The notes beneath the pieces are model-generated. The model was not told where the DNA came from. It did not search any database and saw nothing but the letters and a program-made list of their open reading frames with translations. A DNA stretch of 64,000 nucleotides from UBA8437 sp964646205 (lineage in GTDB: Bacteria; Planctomycetota; Planctomycetia; Planctomycetales; Planctomycetaceae). The DNA lies in NCBI GenBank assembly GCA_964646205.1, contig CAZYAZ010000004.1, positions 1-64,000 of the forward strand, read 5' to 3'. Position 1 is the first letter of the stretch, and each line of letters begins with the position of its first letter. A program made the translations under genes and the position numbers. Of this stretch, positions 34,019-43,276 are shown piece after piece.

Positions 34019-35815
34019 CTAGGGAATGACCACCGAACCGTCGGAACTGCCGACGGTGCCCGAATTGGACGCGGATGAATCGATCGTGAACCCGCCGCCT
34101 CCGGTGTTGAGCAGGTCGAAATTGAATTCGCCGGCTGGCGGATCATTGGTACTGGAGTTTCCAGTCAACGTCAGGTTGACCGTTCCTGTACCGGAGTTGG
34201 TGAAGATCGCTTCGGCCACGTCGCCGGCTCCTGAGCCGGAAAGAGCATTGCCCGAAACGATCCACGTGGACGTTGTGGCGCCGGTGGCTTCGACCTCGAT
34301 GGCCTGGATGGCGGCGTCCAGGACGGTGTTGTCCAGGAGATCCAGGTCAACAGCCTGGCCAGTCACCGCGATCCCGGTGTCGCCGCCGGAGATGGTGTTC
34401 TCCGAGAGGACGATCAGGTCTCCCGTGTTGTCGATGTTGGTCAGGGACACCCCCGCCAGTCCGGCCGAGGCGTTGATTACGTTGCGATGGAGGGTGACGG
34501 TTTCCACCGCGTCTCCGGCGATCTGCCCGTTGATCGTGAAGCCATCAACGCGGGTCGTGTCAGCCAGTGTGATGGTGCCATTGACGATCGTGGCGGTGGT
34601 GGATCCCGAACCGGGCAGGTAGCGTTGGCCGCCCTGTGTGGCCACGTGTTGTTGCCTGTGGCTGGAGAGCAGTTCCGTGCCACTGACCAGGGTGAAGTCC
34701 TCGGTGAAGGTGCCACCCTGGGGGGTGTAGATCCGGCTGCCAGCGGCAGCGGGGTCTGTCATCGCGGTGGCAAAGCTGCCATATGGGTTTTCGATGGATC
34801 CATCACCGGCTCCTCCCGGGATGACGTGCAGGAACGACAGTGCTGCTCCGGTGGTCGGGTCTGTGGCCACCCGCTCCTGGCGGTGGATCATGATGTTGCG
34901 GAACCGGCGAGTCGGCTCGGCCAGCCGGCCAGCGACCTCGGCTCGGTCCATCTCGGAGCCTCTCGGACGTTGCATGGCGTTGAATGGAGGCCAGGTGGGT
35001 GCCGGTTTTGGTGACCGAACGGCCTGCAACGAGTGGAGCGTGATGCCAACGGTCATCGTCCTTCCAAACAGGTCGTCTTCCTGGACACCGAGATTGACGA
35101 ACATGCGGTCGGTCAGTTCCAGTTCGGTCCGGTGTCGCCAGCCCCAGGTGTCGGGGCTGCCCGTGGCACGGAGGAAGTAACCGCCGCCGTAACCGCGAAC
35201 GACAATGTCGCCGACGGTGATCAGCGACGTGCCGGCCTCCATGTCCCAGCCGGTCATTGCGGCTTCGTCAGCAATGACCAGTTGATTGCCGGTGAAGTAG
35301 TTGCCATCCGGGTTGGGCAGGCGATCGTCGGCCATGTCGGGAATGTAGATGTTGGAGCGAACGTCGAGATACTCGCCGAGTGTCTCCAGGCCGATCGTCA
35401 TCTGGTGGAACCGGTTTTCCTCGGTCTCGCGGAAGTCGTACCAGGCGAAAAGTCCCCAGGTGCGATTGGCGTCCTCGTCGTAGACCCGGTGCCCCACGCC
35501 AATGTTGGCGCCGACGGTTGCCTGGTTGGTCACCAGCAGGTTCACGTCCGCAAAAAGCAGGCGTTTGTTGGGTTCCTCGATCAGGGGGATCAGGTTGCTG
35601 AAGGACGAAAACCCGTGGTCGTAACCCACCCCGTCACCAACGCTGTGCCCCAGGCCGGTACGAACCACATAAGCCTCGGAAGGGTCCCCGGACCGGACCG
35701 CCGCGAAGAGCGACTCGGTCAGTTCGCCACTACGAGCCGAGCTGTCGAGCAGCGCCAGCAGGGTCACGAGAATGGCAAGGGCTTGCAGATACGCCTGTCG
35801 CGACGGAATTCCCAT
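34019..35815 (-). CDS. Inverse-autotransporter-type beta-barrel plus beta-helix surface protein
   Basis: 598 aa with a signal peptide (QALAILVTLLALLDSSARSG). Residues about 50-290 look like an inverse-autotransporter/intimin-type barrel: alternating strands such as RLLFADVNLLVTNQATVGAN, TWGLFAWYDFRETEE and GYGGGYFLRATG. The second half contains a right-handed parallel beta-helix with a short repeat, exemplified by TATIVNGTITLADTTRVDGF and TISGGDTGIAVTG, ending in SVVIP. The fold predicts outer-membrane anchoring with a helix passenger. Unlike intimins it has no LysM or Ig domains visible. No partner or regulator is evident. Confidence 0.75.
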   Translation of the reverse strand: MGIPSRQAYLQALAILVTLLALLDSSARSGELTESLFAAVRSGDPSEAYVVRTGLGHSVGDGVGYDHGFSSFSNLIPLIEEPNKRLLFADVNLLVTNQATVGANIGVGHRVYDEDANRTWGLFAWYDFRETEENRFHQMTIGLETLGEYLDVRSNIYIPDMADDRLPNPDGNYFTGNQLVIADEAAMTGWDMEAGTSLITVGDIVVRGYGGGYFLRATGSPDTWGWRHRTELELTDRMFVNLGVQEDDLFGRTMTVGITLHSLQAVRSPKPAPTWPPFNAMQRPRGSEMDRAEVAGRLAEPTRRFRNIMIHRQERVATDPTTGAALSFLHVIPGGAGDGSIENPYGSFATAMTDPAAAGSRIYTPQGGTFTEDFTLVSGTELLSSHRQQHVATQGGQRYLPGSGSTTATIVNGTITLADTTRVDGFTINGQIAGDAVETVTLHRNVINASAGLAGVSLTNIDNTGDLIVLSENTISGGDTGIAVTGQAVDLDLLDNTVLDAAIQAIEVEATGATTSTWIVSGNALSGSGAGDVAEAIFTNSGTGTVNLTLTGNSSTNDPPAGEFNFDLLNTGGGGFTIDSSASNSGTVGSSDGSVVIP

Positions 35816-36288
35816 GCTAAACAGTCTCTTTTGCTGGCTCGTTTTTCATTAGCGTCAGCAAGACAAGCGGCCTGCCACACGCTGGAACTTCAGGGCAGGC
35901 GGCCAGTCAGCCGACGTTAAGATTTATCGGTTATTCAGATAATCGGGGGTGATCCGATTGTCTTCAAAAGCGGAAGAACAGTGGATGGCCCGGTGCCCAT
36001 TCCGCGGATTTCGTCCGCCCGGTGCCTTAAAACTCAAGTTTCCAGTCTTTTTTTTCGGAACCTTGGCCGTAAACGGGGGTTTACCGATCTTGGAGGGTTA
36101 TCCGTCAGGATGGCCTCCCATTTGAGATGGCCTCTTGGAGCCCCCACTCCGGGAGGTTCATCTCTTCTTGTCTTCAGCTTTTTCGATTGTTAGAAGTGAT
36201 AGTGAAAATTGTTGCGTTCGCCTCTTTACTTAGCGTTGCCGCGGACGTTTTCTAGGTCTGAAATACTTGCGACCAGGAGTCCATTGAC
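35816..36288. other. Intergenic region (473 nt) between divergent secreted-protein genes
   Basis: AT-richer than its surroundings. It contains a run of eight T residues (36048-36055) and a direct repeat GATGGCCTC (36109-36117 and 36126-36134). AGGAG at 36275-36279 is the ribosome site of the next gene. No gene, riboswitch or clear sigma-70 promoter was seen; it must hold divergent promoters for the two genes. Confidence 0.6.
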
Positions 36289-37233
36289 ATGTTGAGTTCT
36301 ATTTCTTGGCTGCGTGGTGTGACCGCCCTGGTGGCGGTTTCGCTGTTGGCGACTTCCGTGGTGGAAGCCCAGCAGAAAAAACAGCAACCCACCCAGCGTC
36401 GTGGTCAACAGCGTGGCCAGCAGCGACAGCGGAGTGGTGGTTTTGGCGGCAGAGGCCAGGGAGCTCCCGGCGCACTGCAGTTGATCGGTCGCGAGGAAGT
36501 TCGCAAGGAACTGAAGATCTCCGAAGAACAGCAGGGGATTATCCGCGAACTGCAGCAATCTGCCCGACCCGATTTCCGTGCTCTGCTGGGTGGCAATTTC
36601 CGTGACCTGTCTCGCGAAGACCGCGAGAAGAAGATGACCGAGTTGCGTAAGACGAGTGAGAAGAAATCCAAGGAAGCCGAGGCTGACCTCTACGGGCTGA
36701 TCCTCGATGAAGCGCAGAGCAAACGGCTCAAGCAGATCGTGCTTCAGCAAAAGGGCAACCGTGCGTTGACCGAAGCTGAGACTGCCAAGGCTCTTGGCCT
36801 GACCGCCGCGCAGGTCGCCAAGATCAAGATGACCATGGAAGCGGGCCAGAAGAAGCAGCAAGGGCTTCTCGCCGGCCTGGGATTCGGTGGACGGTCCGGA
36901 GCTGGCCAGAAGGGCCAGAAGGGACAGCCGAAAAGCACGGAGCGAAAGCGTCCGTCCCGCGAGGAAATCCAGAAGCGATTCACCGAAATGCGGACCAAGG
37001 GTGAAGCGATTCGTGCCGAGACTGACAAGGCGATCGCTGGCGTGTTGACTGCCCAGCAGAAGACCAAGTTTGAAGCTCTCAAGGGACCGAAGTTCGAACT
37101 CGCTCGCCGGTCGACTCGTGGTGGCAACCGCGGTGGGACTCGTGGCGGGACTCGCGGTGGTAACCGTGGTGGTGCCAAGGGCCAACGTGGACGGCCTCAG
37201 CGTCCGAGTGGTGCCAAGAAGCGTGAAGCCTAA
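36289..37233 (+). CDS. Secreted Spy-like helical protein with RGG tail
   Basis: 314 aa; AGGAG at 36275 supports the ATG. Signal peptide (cleavage after VVEAQ), then a Gln/Arg-rich low-complexity linker. Residues about 65-235 are helical, with two similar modules: VRKELKISEEQQGIIREL and AKALGLTAAQVAKIKM, each near an 'LT/SxxQ' motif as in the Spy/CpxP-type (LTxxQ) chaperone family. AIAGVLTAQQKTKFEALKG closes the second. The C-terminus is a run of (T/N)RGG units. The same helical modules and an 'ILGMLSATQKTSFQALAG' counterpart start the 1353-aa protein at 43.3 kb. Binding of unfolded or secreted protein is inferred. Confidence 0.75.
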   Translation: MLSSISWLRGVTALVAVSLLATSVVEAQQKKQQPTQRRGQQRGQQRQRSGGFGGRGQGAPGALQLIGREEVRKELKISEEQQGIIRELQQSARPDFRALLGGNFRDLSREDREKKMTELRKTSEKKSKEAEADLYGLILDEAQSKRLKQIVLQQKGNRALTEAETAKALGLTAAQVAKIKMTMEAGQKKQQGLLAGLGFGGRSGAGQKGQKGQPKSTERKRPSREEIQKRFTEMRTKGEAIRAETDKAIAGVLTAQQKTKFEALKGPKFELARRSTRGGNRGGTRGGTRGGNRGGAKGQRGRPQRPSGAKKREA

Positions 37234-37431
37234 GGCGGGGCCCGTTTGCCTCTGCCATTGGTTGAGTTGTTTTGGCTGAAATCGAAGTCCATCCAACCGA
37301 CGGGGCCAGGCGTTGGCCCACGGTTGGGTGGTTGATCAGGATGATCGTGGAGTTCTGCTGCCGTTCTGTTGAATTGGGCGGTTGGCAAAGATCAGCCTGT
37401 GTTGCACAGGACAAGAAATGTGAGAGGGATC

Positions 37432-39207
37432 ATGAGACTTCTTGATTCACGGTTGTGGCGACGGATGCTGGTTCTGGTGATCGCAGGATTGCTCACGTTC
37501 GGAACACCCCTGGCACTTCGAGCACAGGACGACGCGACTGACGATCCGGATGCGACCGCCGACAAGGCTGCCGCCGTACCGCTGGTCATCATCAACGCGG
37601 CCAGCGTGGATCGTTTGCTGGGCGATGTGAAGTATCTCTTCGAAACCGCCGGACAGGCCCAGATCAACGAATCGATCGAGAACGGTTTGGCTGCCGCCAA
37701 CAATCTCGAAGGAGTCAATCGTAAGAAGCCGCTGGGGATGATGATCTTCCTGGCCCCGGGTTTTCCACCGACTCCGATTCCGGTCATGTATGTGCCGGTT
37801 GACGACATCGACAAGGTGGCCCAGTTGATCGGTGGTGGTGGTAACACGCAGTTGAAGCCAGTTGACGGCGAACCGGATCGATACGAGTTGGTCGGTGGAC
37901 GTCGTGGCACACAGCACGTCGTGTTGCGTGGTGGCTACGCATTCATCAACCGGAGTGCCGAGAACCTGGATCAGAAGTTCCTTGACCCGGTCAAGCTCAC
38001 CAGTGGTCTTTCGGCTCGCCACGATCTGGCTGTGACCTTGCGGCTGGACACGGTGCCCGATGCGGTCAAGACAACATTGCTGGGCGTTCTGCGAGCACAA
38101 TTCAACGCCAACATGCAGCAGCGAGATGATGAACCGGATGGTCCCTACCAGCTTCGTCGCGCCAATGAATCCAACATACTCGAGTTCATCGAGTTGCTGC
38201 TTGCCGAGGGGAACCGAGTGACCCTGGGGATCAACGCGTCGGAGGAAGACAAGGACGCGGTCCTGGAAGTTCAATTTGAAGCCAAGCCAAGCGGAAACTG
38301 GGCCAAGGCCCTGGCGAAGATCGACTCCCGCCCGAGTTATTTTGCGCCACTGCTTGACGAGAAGGCCCCGTTGAGCTTCTCGCTGTCGTGGAAGATGGAC
38401 GATCGCGAGCAGGGGAACATGACCGAGTTTCTTCGGGTTCTCGAACCACAGATTGCTTCGCAGTTGGAACCGGTGGAGCCGGCCGTTCGTAGCCTCTTCT
38501 CCGCCTTGACCAAGACTGCTGAAACGGGGCACGCCGATGCGTTTTTCCAGTACAAGGTGATGCCCCCGGAACGGATGGCTCTCTTCGGCGGCCTGAAGGT
38601 CGAAGACGGTCAGAAGCTCTCCACGGCCGTTCGCTCGATCCTGTCTCAGCTCAAGATGAATCCCGAAGTGGGTGAGCTGGAGGTCGACATTGATGCTCAC
38701 AAGGGGGTGTCGTTCCATCGCATTGGAAGCCGAGCCGAGACCACCAGCGCGACCAATCAGCGGATCTACGGCGGGACCCCGTCGGTGTACATTGGCACCG
38801 GCCCCAACGTTGTCTGGTTCTCGCTGGGCGACAGCAGTTCGCTGGACGCAACCAAGACAGCCATCGATGACCTGGCTGAGGCGCGGGCCACGGTTGGGAA
38901 GAAGGTCAGAGGGGCTCCATTTCAGTTCGTTCTGAATATGTCCAGTTGGCTCGACAAGTTGGACTCAGAGGGACGTTTCGCCAAATTGGCAAGGCCGGCC
39001 TTCGAAGGAGGCAACGACCGTCTCCAGGTTGATGTCCGGCCCAGTGAGAACGGCATGCGGTTCCAGTTGAAGGTCGAGGAGGGGTTCCTGAAACTCCTGG
39101 GATCGGCGATTGGCACCGGAATCCAGAGGCAGCAGGAACGACGAGAGGAACGCCGGCGGCGGCGAGCGGCCGAGGGTGACAATCCGCGACGCCCACGTCA
39201 GCCCTAG
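37432..39207 (+). CDS. Secreted protein of unknown function
   Basis: 591 aa from ATG 37432 (GAGAGGG upstream; an upstream start would add a non-signal leader). Signal peptide ends near LALRAQ. It is largely mixed alpha/beta with segments such as GMMIFLAPGFPPTPIPVMYV, VVLRGGYAFINRSAENLDQ and HDLAVTLRLDTVPDAVKT, and has an Arg-rich C-terminus (about 30 residues, EERRRRRAAEG). I do not recognise the family. It follows the Spy-like gene by about 200 nt with a separate ribosome site. Its stop overlaps the convergent pentapeptide gene by 3 nt. Confidence 0.75.
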   Translation: MRLLDSRLWRRMLVLVIAGLLTFGTPLALRAQDDATDDPDATADKAAAVPLVIINAASVDRLLGDVKYLFETAGQAQINESIENGLAAANNLEGVNRKKPLGMMIFLAPGFPPTPIPVMYVPVDDIDKVAQLIGGGGNTQLKPVDGEPDRYELVGGRRGTQHVVLRGGYAFINRSAENLDQKFLDPVKLTSGLSARHDLAVTLRLDTVPDAVKTTLLGVLRAQFNANMQQRDDEPDGPYQLRRANESNILEFIELLLAEGNRVTLGINASEEDKDAVLEVQFEAKPSGNWAKALAKIDSRPSYFAPLLDEKAPLSFSLSWKMDDREQGNMTEFLRVLEPQIASQLEPVEPAVRSLFSALTKTAETGHADAFFQYKVMPPERMALFGGLKVEDGQKLSTAVRSILSQLKMNPEVGELEVDIDAHKGVSFHRIGSRAETTSATNQRIYGGTPSVYIGTGPNVVWFSLGDSSSLDATKTAIDDLAEARATVGKKVRGAPFQFVLNMSSWLDKLDSEGRFAKLARPAFEGGNDRLQVDVRPSENGMRFQLKVEEGFLKLLGSAIGTGIQRQQERREERRRRRAAEGDNPRRPRQP

Positions 39208-40052
39208 GGCTCTGTGGTGTCGAGCCACCTTTGGTAGTCGTCACGTATTTCAGCGGTCGCGTCCTCGTCGGGCGCGAACTTGGCTGACAACTCGTCGAGT
39301 TGTGACTGGGTGAATCCCTGGGCACGCCACCAGTTGGCTCCGCTGAAGTCGGCGTCGACAATTCGGACTCCGTCCATCACGGCCAGCGAGAGGTCTGTGT
39401 CGCGAAAGATGGCGGCCTCGAGGTTCGCATCACTGAGGTTCGCACTGGTGAAGGTCGAACCGGTGAAGTCGGCCATGTAGAGATAGGCGTCGGAGAGGTC
39501 GGCCTTGACGAAGTTGGCCTGGTGCGCGTGCACTTGTTCCAACGACGCGGATCTCAGGTTGGCTTCGAAGAGATGAGCCTCGTCGAGCTTGGCCTTCAAG
39601 GCCACGATCTCTTCCATCTGTGCGGAAGTCAGCGTGGCCTTGCGCAGGTCGACCGTTTTGAGGCTGGCCTGGAGAAGGTCGGCTCGCATCAGTTGTGCGT
39701 CGACCAGGCGGCTTCCATCGAACATGGCCCCTGCCAGGAAAGCGCCGGACAAATCGACGCCATCCAGGTCCAACTTGTCGAGCCTGGCGGCTGTCCAGAC
39801 CGAGTTGCCCTCCGCGACCAGGGTCAAAAACGCATCCCGCCGACTCTCGGGGGTTCCGCCCTCGTGGCAGATCACCCAGAACAGGCGTTCCCGGGAAGCC
39901 CGCGCCTGGCGGTCGAGATGATTGCTGGTCAGCCAGGCGTTGAGGCTCAGGAGTACGACTATTCCAGCCAGGCCCCACCAGGCAACTCGTGATCGAGAGG
40001 ATTCGGGACTGGCGACAACCTTTTGAAGTTCTTTACCGTTCGAGTCGGTCAT
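39204..40052 (-). CDS. Pentapeptide-repeat membrane protein, paralogue of 30.8-kb gene
   Basis: 282 aa. One N-terminal membrane helix (about 24-43, VAWWGLAGIVVLLSLNAWL) is followed by an Arg-rich stretch and about 150 residues of A(D/N)LxX repeats (VDLSGAFLAGAMFDGSRL, LFEANLRSASLEQ, DLSDAYLYMADFTGSTF). The layout and the AYLYMADF segment match the larger protein at 30820-32013. It is convergent with the secreted-protein gene and divergent from the SGNH hydrolase gene. Function as a membrane scaffold is an inference. Confidence 0.88.
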   Translation of the reverse strand: MTDSNGKELQKVVASPESSRSRVAWWGLAGIVVLLSLNAWLTSNHLDRQARASRERLFWVICHEGGTPESRRDAFLTLVAEGNSVWTAARLDKLDLDGVDLSGAFLAGAMFDGSRLVDAQLMRADLLQASLKTVDLRKATLTSAQMEEIVALKAKLDEAHLFEANLRSASLEQVHAHQANFVKADLSDAYLYMADFTGSTFTSANLSDANLEAAIFRDTDLSLAVMDGVRIVDADFSGANWWRAQGFTQSQLDELSAKFAPDEDATAEIRDDYQRWLDTTEP

Positions 40053-40167
40053 GTTAGTCTCCGCGGTCTACTCCTTGGTCCAACGGCCGTCGGTATAGCC
40101 CAACCCTCGGCCGATTGACAATCCCACGTCGCTGCTCGGTTCGACGGAATCGCCTGAATTGTTCCCC

Positions 40168-42063
40168 ATGGAATCGTCACCCTCACAGATGTCCAGTCGA
40201 GTTCAACGGCGCCGTCAAATATTTCGTTTGCTCGCGTTGGGGATGGCGGTCGTACCATTCGCGGTGCTGGAACTGGTGTTGTGGGGGCTGGATATTGCCG
40301 ATCCGTCGCAAGCGGACGATCCCTCGTCGGGGTTCAATCGCTCCGGACGTTTGTTCGAAGTTGACAAGCGGGACGGTGTGTATCGGACGGCCACGGCGCG
40401 CGGGCTGTTCTTTGGTGAGCAGGAGTTTCTGCTGGAGAAACCCGAGAACGGTTTCCGTTTGTTCTGCCTGGGCGGGTCGACTGTACGTGGCCGACCCTAC
40501 ACCACCGAGTCGTCGTTCACTCGTTGGCTGGGGCTTGAACTGGCCGAACGGACACAGGGGCGGGAGGTGGAGGCGGTCAATTGTGGCGGGCTGTCCTATG
40601 CCAGTTATCGCCTGCGCCCGATTGTCTCCGAGGTGCTCGCCTATCAGCCCGACCTATTGATTGTCGCCACCGGTCACAACGAATTCCTGGAGGACCGCAG
40701 TTACAAGGGTGTCAAGGACCGCAGTGCGGTGGTCGCATGGATGGAGGACCAGGCGATGTCACTCCGAACGGTGACGATGTGCCGGCGATGGTTGAGTTCG
40801 GAGGATACCGAGGACACGGAAAAAGAGACGGCGGAGGTGGAAGCCCGGCTCGATCAACAGAGTGGGTTCGCGTCGTATCAAAGAGACCAGGGGTGGCAGG
40901 ACGACGTGGTGGCCCAGTACGGTCGATCGTTGGAGTTGATGATTGACGAATGCCGCAAGGCCAAGGTGCCCCTGGTGCTGGTGCGATTGGGGTCAAATCT
41001 TCGGGATTGTCCGCCATTCAAATCGCAGCATCGTGACGGGTTGTCGGCCGACGATCGGGCAAAATGGCAGGCGGCGATGGATCTGGGCGATCGGGAAACC
41101 ACCGCGCGTCGTTTCGAACCCGCGTTGACGGCATTTCGCCGCGCCGAGGAATTGGACGATCAACATGCGCTGGTTTCCTGGAGAATTGCTCGGACCCTCG
41201 ACCGTCTCGGACGGCGCGATCAAGCCGCTGTCGCGTATCGCAGGGCCCGTGATCTGGACGTGTGCCCGCTGCGGATGATCGGACGGTTGGACAAGACATT
41301 GACCGCCGTAGCGAAATCGACCGGAACGCCACTTGTTGACGCGGCCGGAACGATCGAGGCATCAAGTCCCGATGGGCTGCCCGGATCCGACTGGTACGTG
41401 GACCACGTTCATCCGACCTTGCAGGGGCACCAGGCGATTGCCGAATTGTTGGCCGCCGAAGTTGCCAGCAACGGGTGGTTGGAACTCTCGTCTCCGTTGC
41501 CTGCACCGCGTCGTCGCCGGAGTCGTCGCCGGCACTTTCGGCGTCTGGGGCCGGTTTTCTTTGCCAACGGGGCCCGTCGAGTGGGATGGCTCGAGGGGTG
41601 GGCACGTCGACATCGACTCGACGAAGAAGTTCAGCCATTGTCCTGGGACGAGTACGCCCGGGCCGGATATCGCGCGATTGATTTTGGGCAGTGGGAGGAC
41701 GGCTGGGCGGCTTACGCGCAGTCTCTGGTGGTGGCCGAGGACGCCGGACCTGCCGCAGTGACTCTTTTGAGTCACGCCCGGAGCCTGTTTGAACAGGGAC
41801 GCACTGGAGATGCGTGGGACCTGGTCGAAAAGCTTGGGCAGGTGCCCGAGGCCCAACAGGGGGCGCTGGCCCCGTCCTGGTCCCGGGCAGCGATGGTCCT
41901 GGCCGTCGAGCGTGGCGATCGAGAGACCGTCAACCAGCTACTCGATCGCTACGGCCGCCTGCTGCCGGCCACGGTGAAATCGCCGCTGGTGGCCGGGACC
42001 GGCTGGGTTGAAGTGATGCCCGATGTGTTGCAGCGAGCCCGTCGGCTCGCTGGTCGCGACTAG
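40168..42063 (+). CDS. SGNH/GDSL-type hydrolase with TPR-like segment
   Basis: About 631 aa from ATG 40168 (an alternative is 40189). One N-terminal hydrophobic segment (about 17-42) anchors it. GDSL/SGNH blocks: LGGSTVRG with nucleophile S104, GGLSYASYRL for block II, GHNEF for the usual GxND block, and DHVHPTLQGH with the catalytic Asp/His pair. About residues 295-360 (ARRFEPALTAFRRAEEL, AAVAYRRARDLD) look TPR-like, and more helical repeats follow the hydrolase end. GDSL enzymes cleave esters or acyl groups on glycans, and TPR segments bind partners. It abuts the stop of the next, convergent gene. Confidence 0.82.
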   Translation: MESSPSQMSSRVQRRRQIFRLLALGMAVVPFAVLELVLWGLDIADPSQADDPSSGFNRSGRLFEVDKRDGVYRTATARGLFFGEQEFLLEKPENGFRLFCLGGSTVRGRPYTTESSFTRWLGLELAERTQGREVEAVNCGGLSYASYRLRPIVSEVLAYQPDLLIVATGHNEFLEDRSYKGVKDRSAVVAWMEDQAMSLRTVTMCRRWLSSEDTEDTEKETAEVEARLDQQSGFASYQRDQGWQDDVVAQYGRSLELMIDECRKAKVPLVLVRLGSNLRDCPPFKSQHRDGLSADDRAKWQAAMDLGDRETTARRFEPALTAFRRAEELDDQHALVSWRIARTLDRLGRRDQAAVAYRRARDLDVCPLRMIGRLDKTLTAVAKSTGTPLVDAAGTIEASSPDGLPGSDWYVDHVHPTLQGHQAIAELLAAEVASNGWLELSSPLPAPRRRRSRRRHFRRLGPVFFANGARRVGWLEGWARRHRLDEEVQPLSWDEYARAGYRAIDFGQWEDGWAAYAQSLVVAEDAGPAAVTLLSHARSLFEQGRTGDAWDLVEKLGQVPEAQQGALAPSWSRAAMVLAVERGDRETVNQLLDRYGRLLPATVKSPLVAGTGWVEVMPDVLQRARRLAGRD

Positions 42064-42064
42064 G

Positions 42065-42961
42065 CTAATCCCTGGGCGGAAACGCCGCCACGAAACCGGC
42101 CTCGTCGATCGGCAACTTCAGTTTGACCTTCTTTTTCGCGAAGGTGCTTCGTGTGCGACTGCTCTTTTGCCATTCCTCGGCCGACAACTTGCCGTCCTTG
42201 TCCTTGTCGAGTGCTTTGAACGTGTACTGGGCGATTCGCACCGTGCGATCATCTTTCTTTGGACCGGCGGTTGTCGAGACCGCAACGGTTCCGCCAGCAG
42301 AGGCGGATGTCTCGGGCTTCTTGTCGTCGGAGGATTCTTTCGAGTCGCCGGCATCATCCGTGGAGGCCGTGGTGGTTTCCTCGGAAACTGCACTGGACGT
42401 CAACTCTCGCGGTGTCAGGAACCCGTCTCGATTTGTGTCGAGAGTCCGGAACTGCTGGATCGCCGAAAGTTTCCACTCGTACAACCCCAACTGGCCGTCC
42501 TTGTCCCGGTCCATGGCCGCATAATTCTCGGGCAGGTCAATCGTGACACGCACCACGGGTTTTGGCTTGGTGGCATTCGAATCAGCTCGGCCCCGACTTC
42601 TCCCACCGCGGCTACTTCCCTCGCGACCACCGCCCTCGCGACCACCGCGAGATCGGCTGCTGCCACCCTGGCCACCGTCACGTTGCTGTTGCATTCTCGA
42701 GAAAAATGCCCGCATTTGTTCACGACGGTCGTCGGAGGAACCTCCGTTGCCCCCCCTGGACTGCATCTGGGAGAAGAAGTTTCGGATCTGTTCTCCGCGG
42801 TCGCCGCCTCCACCACCACCTCGGCTGCCACCTCGGCTGCCACCTCGCTGGGCCGTGGCGGGGCCGGCCCAGATCAAAATACTGGCGGCCACCAGAAGGA
42901 ATGGGGTGACTCGACCAGAGGAAATGCGATGAAGTACCCGCGAAACAGAATGTCTACTCAT
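42065..42961 (-). CDS. Secreted EF-hand protein with RGG/SRGG tract
   Basis: 298 aa from the ATG at 42959-42961; the region upstream of it does not encode a signal peptide. The signal peptide ends at PATAQ, and the mature part starts with RGGSRGG repeats. Two short helix cassettes (EQIRNFFSQMQSRGG and EQMRAFFSRMQQQRDGG) are followed by more RGG/SRGG residues. Three EF-hand loops follow: DRDKDGQLGLYEW, DTNRDGFLTPREL and DKDKDGKLSAEEW, with a Ser/Thr/Asp-rich linker after the second. The last 60 residues (AQYTFKALDKDKDGKLSAEE and KVKLKLPIDEAGFVAAF) are matched by a segment of the 1353-aa protein. Calcium binding is very likely; role unknown. Confidence 0.88.
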   Translation of the reverse strand: MSRHSVSRVLHRISSGRVTPFLLVAASILIWAGPATAQRGGSRGGSRGGGGGGDRGEQIRNFFSQMQSRGGNGGSSDDRREQMRAFFSRMQQQRDGGQGGSSRSRGGREGGGREGSSRGGRSRGRADSNATKPKPVVRVTIDLPENYAAMDRDKDGQLGLYEWKLSAIQQFRTLDTNRDGFLTPRELTSSAVSEETTTASTDDAGDSKESSDDKKPETSASAGGTVAVSTTAGPKKDDRTVRIAQYTFKALDKDKDGKLSAEEWQKSSRTRSTFAKKKVKLKLPIDEAGFVAAFPPRD

Positions 42962-43276
42962 CAGAAAACTCCCATTTTCTCCAGTCTGAACACCGCTAAG
43001 TGGTGTTAGTTCTTGTAGAATAGCCCGGAAACTACCGGAAGGGAAACATTCAATTGGTGACATTATCCGGGTAATCGGAATTTTTGGTTGATTGCCCCTC
43101 AGTTTATTGTGTTTGCCTTACCTCAAAATCCGTCTAGTTTGCCATTGGTGAGCTAGGCTCCCAATTAGCATCGTCATGCTCGGCCTTGAGATCGGGCAAT
43201 TCCACTCACCCGGCTTGGAACTGTTTTTGGGGCCAGTTGCTCTGCCGGAACTTTACATGACTCGGAAGTAACGATC
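42962..43276. other. Intergenic region (315 nt) between divergent EF-hand and N1-module genes
   Basis: No gene seen. An inverted repeat AACACC-N7-GGTGTT lies at 42989-43007, a possible operator for the EF-hand gene, which is weak evidence. GGAAG at 43264-43268 is the ribosome site of the 1353-aa protein. No clear promoter. Confidence 0.5.
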
